In this document: in pieces, positions 53,286 through 64,000 of the stretch
Numbering within the stretch: the stretch's first letter is position 1
Layout of the letters: each line of letters begins with the position of its first letter
Assembly (NCBI RefSeq): GCF_019049285.1
Contig: NZ_JAGMUL010000029.1
Coordinates: 45,579-109,578, forward strand
Direction of reading: 5' to 3'
DNA length: 64,000 nucleotides
Origin: Streptomyces sp. AC550_RSS872
GTDB lineage: Bacteria; Actinomycetota; Actinomycetes; Streptomycetales; Streptomycetaceae
Translations under genes and position numbers: made by a program
The notes under the pieces: generated by a model
What the model was told of the DNA's origin: nothing
Database searches by the model: none
Seen by the model: the letters and a program-made list of their open reading frames with translations, nothing else

Positions 53286-53830
53286 ATGACACTCCCCCAC
53301 TCCCCAACGCCAGCGGCCGACCCGGAAGATGGCGGGCGCCTCGCCGAGCTGTCCGGCGTGCTGCGGCAGTTGGTTCAGGCCGGTGGCGTGATGCTCCCGG
53401 CGGCGGCCTACGCCTTCTGCCTGGTGCTGCTGTACCGGTACGGCGGGCAGTCCGCGCTCGTGGTCGGGGTGTCCAACGGTGCCGGGGTGACCACCCCGGT
53501 CCGAGCCGAGGTGGGCGGGAGTTTCCGGGCCCTGGTCCGGCTGGCGGGTGCCAGGCCGGCGGAGGCCGAGCAGGCCCGTAGCGACACGCCCATGCGCCCC
53601 TGGCCGGGCTTCTCCTGCCGGTCCGCACCACGTTGTCTTCAGCCTCCGAGCCGCATCGGCCGCGTCCCGTGGCCTCCAGGAGACCCCCACCTGGATCGGG
53701 CCTCCGTGCCGCGCCCACGCGCGCGGCCGGTACAGCACCGCAGCAGACCTCCACGGCGGGGCGGCGCCCAGCCGCGCCCCGCCGTGGGAAAGGCCAACTC
53801 CGCACCCGACCCCGCGAGGCAGCTTCACAC
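53286..53830 (+). pseudogene. broken fragment related to an NRPS condensation domain
   Basis: From ATG 53286 about 100 codons parallel the middle of the next gene's condensation domain. LSGVLRQLVQAGGVMLPAAA with CLVLLYRYGGQSALVVGV corresponds to LRRLARECGGSLATVTLALY and YVVLLHRYGQSAPVVDV there; SFRALVRLAGA corresponds to SFRQLVRTVARA. Then the frame is lost; pieces resembling the rest (HHVVFSLRAAS) appear in another frame. The catalytic part is absent. It is probably the remnant of a duplicated or deleted module. Confidence 0.6.
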
Positions 53831-56800
53831 ATGACGCCCACGCCCTCACCACCGCCTGGATTACCGCCGATGTCCCCCGAGCACACCGGACAGTCCTTGT
53901 CACACGTAGTCTTAGCCGCACGTCTCACGGGTGAGCTGGATCTCGGAGGTTTCGACACGGCCCTGCGCGCCGCGATGGACCGTCACCTGGCGCACCCGGC
54001 ACGGCTCAGCACCATCGACGGACGACCTGCGCAGATTCCGGCGACTGACTGCTGGGTGGCGCTGGCACGTCATGATCTGAGAGGGCTCGGCGACTCGGCC
54101 CGGGCACAGCGTCTCGGCACGCTGACCGAGCAGACCCTGGCCGAACCCCTCGATCTCAGCGAGGGGCCACTGGCCCGCGGCCTGCTGATCCGCTGTACCG
54201 AGGACGAGCACGAAGTAGTGCTGGTCTTGCACCGACTCGCTGCCGATCCCGCCTCGGCCGCACGCCTCCTGCAGGCAGCACTGCTCCCCGACGCGACGGC
54301 GGACAACGGCGCCGATCCCGCTCTGCGCGCTTCGGCCCGGTTGCCGGAGCCCCTCCCTCTCGGCACCGGCGTCGACGGTCCGCCGCCTTCGTGGCCGGGG
54401 AAGCCCCGGCCCGGGCCCACTGAACTCCCCCTGGACCGGCCCAGGCCCACCGAGCGTGATCTGACCGCCGACGCGGTGCCGTTCGGGGTCTCCGCCGACA
54501 CCACGGCAGGACTGCGCCGACTGGCGCGGGAGTGCGGTGGCAGCCTCGCGACGGTGACGCTCGCCCTGTATGTGGTGCTCCTGCACCGGTACGGCCAGTC
54601 CGCTCCGGTGGTCGACGTGACGGCGCCCGGCCGGCCCGGGCGGGAGGCCACGACGGTGAGGGGCCTCGAACAGATCGTGCCCGTCTCCTTCGAGGTGACC
54701 GGCGAGCTGAGCTTCCGGCAGTTGGTCCGGACGGTGGCACGCGCCACGGCGGGGGCGTGCGAGAGCGTGGCGGCCGACCCGTGCGAAGGGCCGGCGGGCT
54801 CGCCCGACACCGGCTCCTCGCCACGCTGGCCGGCGTTCTCCCACCGCCGTGCCGCTCGCCTGTCCGCCCCGGCGGGGCTCACCTGTGAAGTCCTCCCCGT
54901 CCACGACCGTCGCATCGCCGGGGACATCGCCCTGCGTCTGTCGGGCGAGGAGGAGGGGCTGAGCGGACACCTTCTGGTCGCGCGCGACGTCTTCGACGAG
55001 GGCACCGCGCGCCGGGCGGTCGCCCACTATCTGCGTCTGGCGGACGGCGCCGCCGCCGACCCCGACATGCCGGTGCGCTCTCTCCCCCTGCTGACCGCCG
55101 GGGAGGAGGAGACGATCAGGTCGTGGAACCGCAGCACGACCAAAGTGCCGGACCTGACGTTCCCGCAGGTGTTCGAGGCCTGGGTGGCGCGCAGCCCGGC
55201 TGCGCCGGCGGTCAGGGCCGAGGACGTGTGTCTCAGCTACGAGGAACTCAACAAGCGTGCCAATCAGTTGTCCTCGCTCCTCGATGAACACGGGGTGGGA
55301 CCCGAGGCGACCGTCGGGCTCTGTCTGGAACGCGGTGCCGAGCTGGCCGTCGCGGTCCTCGGGGTCCTCAAGGCCGGCGGAACGTATGTACCGGTGGATC
55401 CCAACGACCCCCCGGCACGGCAGGAGGCCGTCCTCGACGACGCCGGTGCCCGGATCGTCGTGACGCATTCCGGCGGGTTGCCGCCGGGATCCGGCGACGG
55501 GCGGCACGTCGTCGAGCTCGACGGCGACTGGACCGTGCTGGACGGACGCCCGGCGCACAACCCGCCGGCCGGACGGCAGCAGCCGTCGGGCGCCGCTTAT
55601 CTGCTGTACACCTCCGGGTCCACCGGCCGCCCCAAAGGGGTGGTGATCGAGCACCGGCAGCTGATGAGCTACGTCTGCGCGGCCACCGAGCGACTGAGGA
55701 TCGAGGAGCCGCTCAGCTTCGCGATGGTTCAGCCGTTGACCGTGGACTCCAGTGTCACCTCTTTCGCGCTCCCCCTGTGCACCGGCGGGGAGATACACAT
55801 GATCACGCGCGAACGCGCCTTGGACGCCGGCAAGTTCGCCGAGTGGTGCCGGCAATGGCCCGTCGACTGCCTGAAGATCGCCCCGTCGCATCTGCGTGCT
55901 CTGCATGCCTCCGCGCACTTCACCGCGCTGCTGCCCCGGCGGCTCCTCGTCGTCGGCGGTGAGGCGTCCGAGTGGAGATGGCTGCGGGAGCTGCAACGAC
56001 TGGCCCCCCATTGCAGGGTCTTCAACCACTACGGTCCGACGGAGACGACCGTGGGCGTGCTGACGCTGGCCGTCTCCGATCACCCGGACGCCGAATGGGC
56101 CACCGCCCCGATCGGGGTCCCCCTGCCCAACACCCAGGCCCATGTGGTCGACGGCACCGGCGGACCGGTGCCGTTCGGGGTCGCCGGGGAACTCCTCATC
56201 GGTGGCGGGAACGTCGGCCGCGGATACCATCGCGCGGACGACCTCACCGCCGCGTCCTTCGTCCCCGACGCCCTCGGGGGACGACCCGGCAGCCGTCTGT
56301 ACCGCACCGGCGACATCGTGCGGCGGCTGCCCGACGGCATCATCGAGTTCCTCGGCCGCCGCGACGACCAGATCAAGATCCGCGGTTTACGCGTGGCGCT
56401 CGGCGAGATCGACGCCGCGCTCACCAGCTGCGCCGCAGTCCGGCAGGCCGTGACCGTCGTCAGGGAGGACCCTCCCGGGGACCGGCGGATCGTCTCCTAC
56501 GTCGAGTGCGTCGAGGAATACCCAGGGCCGGGCGGCACCCCGGCACTCGACGTGGACGCCGTGGAGCGGCATCTCAGGGACCGGCTGCCGCCGCACATGA
56601 TGCCGCAGGCACTGGTGCCGCTGGCGAAGCTGCCGCTGTCCAAGCACGGCAAGGTCGACCGCCGGCAGCTGCCGCCTCCCCCCGCCCGGCCCGCGCCGTC
56701 CGCGCCCACCCCCGCGAGGAACAGGCTGGAACAAAGCGTCCTGGAGGCCTGGCAGGGGATCTTCCCGAACGACGAGGTGGGAACGGAACAGAACTTCTTC

Positions 56801-57043
56801 GACCTCGGTGGCCACTCCCTGCTTCTCGTCGAGCTTCAGCACCGGCTACGGCAGACCACGGGCAAGGACATAGGCCTGCTCGACCTGTTCCAGCACACCA
56901 CCGTGCGCGCCCAGGCCGAGTTCTTCGCGCGGCGGCGAGAGCCCTCGGCCGCTCCTTCGGCCAGACGCGAGGAAGCGCAGCGCAACGCCCTCCTGAAACG
57001 CCGCCAACAACAGCTTCGAGTCAAGCGAGGCCAGCATGAGTGA
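53831..57043 (+). CDS. NRPS module C*-A-T, degenerate condensation domain, Asp-like adenylation code
   Basis: This 1070-residue module has a condensation-like domain (residues 20-430) with the active motif H134-R135-L-A-A-D139-P140. The catalytic second His and the Gly are both changed, so it is probably inactive or only structural. The adenylation domain (about 450-940) has TSGSTGRPKG, NHYGPTETTVG, YRTGDIVRRLPDG and KHGKVDRRQL. My by-eye pocket code is D-S-T-K-V-G-H-V-G-K, close to the Asp codes DLTKVGHIGK/DLTKVGHVGK. A carrier with FFDLGGHSLLLVEL ends the module. It overlaps the PKS gene by 8 bp, so its aminoacyl group should be extended by that KS. It probably starts this branch of the line. 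Confidence 0.92.
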   Translation: MTPTPSPPPGLPPMSPEHTGQSLSHVVLAARLTGELDLGGFDTALRAAMDRHLAHPARLSTIDGRPAQIPATDCWVALARHDLRGLGDSARAQRLGTLTEQTLAEPLDLSEGPLARGLLIRCTEDEHEVVLVLHRLAADPASAARLLQAALLPDATADNGADPALRASARLPEPLPLGTGVDGPPPSWPGKPRPGPTELPLDRPRPTERDLTADAVPFGVSADTTAGLRRLARECGGSLATVTLALYVVLLHRYGQSAPVVDVTAPGRPGREATTVRGLEQIVPVSFEVTGELSFRQLVRTVARATAGACESVAADPCEGPAGSPDTGSSPRWPAFSHRRAARLSAPAGLTCEVLPVHDRRIAGDIALRLSGEEEGLSGHLLVARDVFDEGTARRAVAHYLRLADGAAADPDMPVRSLPLLTAGEEETIRSWNRSTTKVPDLTFPQVFEAWVARSPAAPAVRAEDVCLSYEELNKRANQLSSLLDEHGVGPEATVGLCLERGAELAVAVLGVLKAGGTYVPVDPNDPPARQEAVLDDAGARIVVTHSGGLPPGSGDGRHVVELDGDWTVLDGRPAHNPPAGRQQPSGAAYLLYTSGSTGRPKGVVIEHRQLMSYVCAATERLRIEEPLSFAMVQPLTVDSSVTSFALPLCTGGEIHMITRERALDAGKFAEWCRQWPVDCLKIAPSHLRALHASAHFTALLPRRLLVVGGEASEWRWLRELQRLAPHCRVFNHYGPTETTVGVLTLAVSDHPDAEWATAPIGVPLPNTQAHVVDGTGGPVPFGVAGELLIGGGNVGRGYHRADDLTAASFVPDALGGRPGSRLYRTGDIVRRLPDGIIEFLGRRDDQIKIRGLRVALGEIDAALTSCAAVRQAVTVVREDPPGDRRIVSYVECVEEYPGPGGTPALDVDAVERHLRDRLPPHMMPQALVPLAKLPLSKHGKVDRRQLPPPPARPAPSAPTPARNRLEQSVLEAWQGIFPNDEVGTEQNFFDLGGHSLLLVELQHRLRQTTGKDIGLLDLFQHTTVRAQAEFFARRREPSAAPSARREEAQRNALLKRRQQQLRVKRGQHE

Positions 57044-60000
57044 GGACGTCTTCCAGTCCCCCGAGGGTGCCGAGGACAGCCTGGACATCGCGGTCGTCGG
57101 CATGGCGGGCCGGTTCCCCGGCGCCGACACGGTAGAGGTCTACTGGAGCAACCTGCGGGCCGGCGTCTGCTCGGTCACCCGGTTCGACGACGCCGAACTG
57201 TCCGCCCGTGGGGTCGACACGGGCACCTTGCGCCACCCCGACTTCGTCAGGCACGGCTATGTGCTGGAGGGTGCCCGCACCTTCGACGCGACGTTCTTCG
57301 GCTACTCGCCGCGCGAGGCGGAACTCATGGATCCGCAGCACCGGGTCATGCTGGAGTGCGCCTGGGCGGCCATGGAGAGTTCCGGCCACGACCCCGGGCG
57401 GTACGAGGGTGCGATCGGGGTCTTCGCGGGCGCCGGGCACAACACCTACCAGCTCCACAACATCGCCACCCAGCCCCGTGCCGCCGAACTGCTGGGCGAG
57501 AAGCAGGTGGTGATCGGCAACCGCTCCGACTACCTGAGCAGCCGAATCTCCTACAAGCTCGGGCTGGAGGGCCCGAGCGTCAACGTCCAGTCGGCCTGCT
57601 CGACATCACTCGTCGCCGTCGCCGAGGCGTGCCAGTCGCTGCTCGCCTACCAGTGCGACATGGCCCTCGCCGGCGGCGTCGCGGTCGACGACACACGGCG
57701 CAACGGCTACCTCTACCGCCCGGACGGCATGCTCTCTCCGGACGGTTACTGCCGTACGTTCGACGCACGGGCCCAGGGCACGGTCGGAGGCGACGGCGTC
57801 GGGATGGTCGTCCTGAAACGTCTCAAGGACGCGATCGCCGACAACGACCACATCCATGCGGTGATCAAGGGGAGCGCCGTGAACAACGACGGCGCCAGAA
57901 GGGCCGGATTCAGCGCGCCGAGCGCTCGCGCCCAGTCCGACGCCATCCTCACCGCGCTGGCCGACGCGGATGTCGCGCCGGAGACGATCGGGTACATCGA
58001 GCTCCACGGCACGGCCACCCCCCTCGGGGACCCCATCGAGTACCAGGCGCTCGCCGCCGTGTTCGACGGGGTCCCCGCCGGCACCTGCGCGGTGGGGTCG
58101 GTGAAGACCAACATCGGGCATCTCGACTCCGCGGCGGGTGTCGCGGGGTTGATCAAGGCAGTGCTTGCGGTCGAGCACGGTCAGATACCCCCGTCGCTTC
58201 ACTACGAGACCCCGAACCAGCGGATCGACCTGGAAGCCGGCCCGTTCTACGTCAACACCGAGCTGATCCCGTGGCCGCAGCGGGAAGGCCCACGCCGGGC
58301 CGGGGTCAGTTCCTTCGGGCTCGGCGGTACCAACGCCCATGTCGTGCTGGAGCAGGCTTTGCGGCCCCGGCCGCCCGCCGAGGAGGCCGACAACGGCGCC
58401 GAGCACCTGCTCGTGTGGTCCGCGAAGAGCGCGGAGGCGCTGGAGTCGGCCACCGACCTGCTCCACGACCACCTGCGCACCCACCCCGAACACTCCTTGG
58501 CCGAGGTCGCGTTCACTCTCAGGGAGGGCCGCAAGCACTTCCCCCATCGGCGGATGCTGGTGAGCACGAGCAGGCAGGACGCCCTGGACGCCCTTGCCGC
58601 CCGTGACGACGGCCGGCTCCTGACCGCCGTAGCCCCCGCTCTTCCGGACCGCCCGGTGGCCTTCGTGATCGCGGGGTTCGGCAGTCAGTTCCCCGGCATG
58701 GCCCGCGAACTCCACGATCGGGAACCCGTGTTCCGGGCGGCGCTCGACCGGTGCGCGCACCTCCTCGATCCCCTGCTCGGCCAGGACATCCGCCCGTCGC
58801 TCCTCGATCACTCCGCGCCACCGGGGGCGGCCGCCGGGCGGCCGCAGGGCGATCTGCGCGGCCTTCTGCAACAGCCCGAGCTCAGCGAGCACCCGCTCGA
58901 CCAGCCTCTGCTCGGCTATCCGGCGGTGTTCGCCCTGGAGTACGCCCTGACCGAGCTCTGGGCCCATTGGGGCGTCATGCCCGATGCCATGATCGGCCAC
59001 AGCCTCGGCGAGTACGTCGCGGCGTGCGTCGCCGGTGTCTTCTCCCTCCCCGATGCCCTGCGCCTCGTGGTGGAACGCGCGCGTCTGATCATGCGGCAGC
59101 CCGAGGGCGCGATGCTCGCCGTGCCGCTGAGCGAGGACGCCGTGGCCCGCTACACGGACGACGAGGTGTGCGTCGCCGCGGTCAACGGCCATCGCACCTG
59201 TGTGCTGTCCGGCACGGTGCGGGGCATAGAGCGCGTCAGCGGCGGACTGGCCGCGGAGGGCATCGTCTCCCGCCGTCTGCCCACCCGGTTCGCCTTCCAC
59301 TCCCCGCTGATGGACGCCGCGGTCGAGCCCTACGGGGAGGTGGTCCGCTCGGTACGGCTGAACCGTCCGGCCACACCGTTCGTGTCCGGCCTGACCGGCA
59401 CCTGGATCACCGACGAGGAAGCCACCAGCCCCGACTACTGGGCACACCACATGCGGCGCACCGTCCGCTTCGCCGACGGCATCGCGACGATCTGGTCCAT
59501 ACCGGACGTCGCCGTCGTCGAAGTCGGCCCCGCTCCCGCCCACACCTCGGACGTCCTCCAGCATCCGGCTGCCGCGACATCCGCCGACCGGGTGGTGATC
59601 CCCTCGTTGCCGAGGGCGCTGCACGGGGAGAGTGATCGCGCGTCACTGCTCAGCGCCGCGGGACGGCTCTGGCTCGCCGGCCGCCGTCACCCGTTCCCGC
59701 CCTCCCCGTCGGCCAGGCGCGTTCCCCTGCCCACCTACCCCTTCGAACGCCGGACCTACTGGCTGGAACCCGGCTCCCGGGAGTCCGGTGACGACACCGC
59801 GCGGCAACGGCACGGCTCCTTGTCCCAGTGGTTCTACGGCCAGTCCTGGCACCGGCTCCCCGCCACTGCCCCGGCCGCCGAAGGGGACCTCGCGGCCCAG
59901 CGGTGGCTGATCTTCGTGGACGGCGCCGGTGTCGGTCGCGGTCTCGCGGCCCGTCTGCGGGAACTCGGTGCGAGCGTCCGCTCGGTGACCTCCGGTGGTG

Positions 60001-61612
60001 AGTGGGGCGACAGCGGCGACGGCGAGTACGTTCTCGATCCCGCGCAGGTCTCCCATTTCACCAAGCTGGCCGCGGCTCTGCGCGCCCAGGGCGGTATCCC
60101 GGAACGCGTCGTCCACTGCTGGAGCGTCGGGGACGACGCGCACCGCGCGGTGGAACCCGGTGATGTCCAGAGCCTGCTGCGGCGTGCCTTCGACAGCCTG
60201 GTCCACTGGGCCCAGGCCACGGAGACGGAACTGATGGCGGAGGCCCAGCGCTGGGACGTGGTGTCCACCGAGGTGCACTCGGTCGTGGGCGACGAGGAAC
60301 TCTGCCCGCCCAAGGCCGCGGCCCTGGGTGCCTGCAAGGTTCTGGCGCAGGAGTACCCGTCGCTCGACTGCGTCCACCTGGACCTGCGCCTGGACGGCGC
60401 GCGAGATCCCGCGGCCGTGGCCGGACACCTGCTGGGCGAATTGGCCCGGCCGGCCGCCGACCGCGTACTCGCCCTGCGCGGAAGCCACTGCTGGCGGCCC
60501 GCGTACGTCACGACGCCGCTTGCCTCCCGTACGGCCTCGCCGGTCAGGAAGGACGGGGTGTACCTGATCACTGGCGGCCTGGGCAGGATCGGCCTGGTCG
60601 TGGCGCGTGCCCTCGCCGAGCGCGACCGCGTGCGGCTGGTCCTGCTCGGCAGGACGGGACTGCCGCCCAGGGAAACCTGGGACGAGGAGCATCATCCGGC
60701 AGCCGTCAGGGACTCGATCCGTGCGGTGCGCGCGGTGGAGGAACTCGGCTCCCGGGTGATGGTGGTCTCCGCCGACGTCACCGATCCGGCGGCCATGATG
60801 CAGGCCAAGCAACGGATTCTTGAGGAGTTCGGCCCCGTCAACGGGGTCGTCCACTGCGCCGGAACCACCGGGTCGGCCGCGCACCGGGCCGTCTCCGAAC
60901 TGGGCCCCGAGGAGAGCCTGTGGCACTTCGGCCCGAAGCTCTACGGCACTCAGGTCCTGCACGAGGTGCTCCAGGATCAGCAGTTGGACATCGCGATCAT
61001 CTGCTCGTCCATCGCCGCGCTGCTCGGCGGGCTGGGTTTCGCGGCCTACACCGGGGCCAACGCCGCCCTGGACGCGTTCGCCCAGCTGCGTCATGGCCCG
61101 GGCCGGCCATGGACGAGTGTCGACTGGGAGGCCTGGTTCTTCTCCGATGACCGGGACCGCACCGAACTGGGCGTTGCGGTAAGGGAGTTGGCCTTGACTC
61201 CGGACGAAGGCCGCCAGGTCTTCGACGCCCTGCTCGACGCCGTGCCGCAGCCCCAGGTGATCGTCTCCACCGGTGATCTGCACTGGCGCCACGCGTTGTG
61301 GTCGGCGCCCGTGGCGGACGCCCCCGCCACGACGGTCCGCCGGCATGAACGCCCCAATCTCCGCAACCCCTTCGTCGCACCGGTCAGTGCGACGGAATGC
61401 CGGATAGCGGAGATCTGGCAGGAGACCCTCGGCGTCGAGAGCGTCGGGGTGAACGACAACTTCTTCGAACTCGGGGGGAGTTCGCTGCTGGGTCTCCAGG
61501 TCGTACACCGGCTGCGGCAGGACCTGGGCGCGTCCGTGCCGCTGACCGTCGTCTACGTGGGGCCGACCGTGCGCACACTCAGCGCCCTGGTCGACGGTGT
61601 CAGGGAGGAAGG

Positions 61613-61616
<4 letters not shown>
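57036..61616 (+). CDS. type I polyketide synthase module KS-AT-KR-ACP
   Basis: This 1526-residue module has these domains. KS (about 15-445): Cys188 in VQSACSTSLV, His in ELHGTATPLGD and in NIGHLDSAAG. AT (about 545-860): active Ser in IGHSLGEYVAA, and FAFHS, the malonyl-CoA signature. KR (about 1100-1340): ITGGLGRIGLV for NADPH, Ser in ICSSIAALLGG, and Tyr/Asn in YTGANAALDAF. ACP (about 1445-1520): Ser in FFELGGSSLLGL. There is no DH or ER. It should add one malonate to the aminoacyl group from the preceding NRPS module and reduce the keto group to a hydroxyl. It overlaps the next PKS gene by ATGA. Confidence 0.95.

Positions 61617-64000
<2,384 letters not shown>

Noticed and set aside
57606..61508. 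Long minus-strand open frames (57606-59624 and 59643-61508) opposite the first PKS
   Set aside because: They mirror the PKS codons, are rich in Gly/Arg/Val without domain motifs, and the plus strand shows complete KS-AT-KR-ACP motifs.

Overview
The window is high-GC actinobacterial DNA and almost certainly comes from Streptomyces or a close relative. The codons are strongly G/C-ending, GTG starts are common, many starts and stops overlap by 4 bp, and there are numerous IS5, IS110, IS481 and IS630 relics of streptomycete type. It falls into three zones: a largely ordinary chromosomal stretch (1-10 kb), an insertion-rich mosaic (10-25 kb), and a large hybrid NRPS/PKS biosynthetic locus (25-64 kb) that runs off the right edge.

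1-10 kb: a LuxR-type regulator tail; an acyl-CoA synthetase and nitronate monooxygenase pair; a Tat-exported serine hydrolase of the beta-lactamase fold; a phytoene-desaturase-like FAD oxidoreductase; a Ser/Thr kinase with kinesin-light-chain-type TPRs; and an MpaB-type oxygenase. 10-25 kb: a frameshifted tyrosine recombinase with its XRE partner and a beheaded third gene; an MFS exporter divergent from a glutamate-semialdehyde-type aminotransferase; a 2OG oxygenase; then a transposase graveyard interrupting a tandem SDR/SDR/TetR group, a HAD-like gene and an RNB ribonuclease.

25-46 kb is one long minus-strand operon whose genes mostly overlap by 4 bp. In transcription order it encodes: a threonine-synthase-like PLP enzyme, a 65-residue acyl-CoA dehydrogenase tail, a type II thioesterase, a condensation protein, a heterodimeric ABC exporter with complementary degenerate ATPase domains, a free carrier protein, C-T and C proteins, a free-standing adenylation enzyme without the usual Asp235, a free carrier protein, a frameshifted unknown protein, a Thr-type A-T didomain, a SyrB2-type non-heme iron halogenase, a Cys-nucleophile alpha/beta-hydrolase, a cation/proton antiporter, a broken unknown gene and a further C-domain protein. 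The A-T, halogenase and Cys-transferase set reproduces the SyrB1/SyrB2/SyrC logic that makes 4-chlorothreonine on a carrier protein and passes it to an NRPS. A dedicated threonine-synthase homologue at the head of the operon could supply the precursor.

46-49 kb is a decayed divergent region: a Gfo/Idh/MocA fragment, an IS5 relic, an 1108-bp IS630 element with TA duplication, and two copies of a LacI-operator-like palindrome. From 49 kb a plus-strand operon encodes a TauD-type 2OG oxygenase, an unusual free ACP, an O-carbamoyltransferase, a broken C-domain copy, an NRPS module with an Asp-like specificity code, a KS-AT-KR-ACP module and the start of a second KS-AT module (malonyl-type ATs). 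The best overall inference is a chlorinated, possibly carbamoylated peptide-polyketide made by a largely dissociated assembly line. I do not recognise the product. No MbtH-like gene or phosphopantetheinyl transferase is visible in the window.
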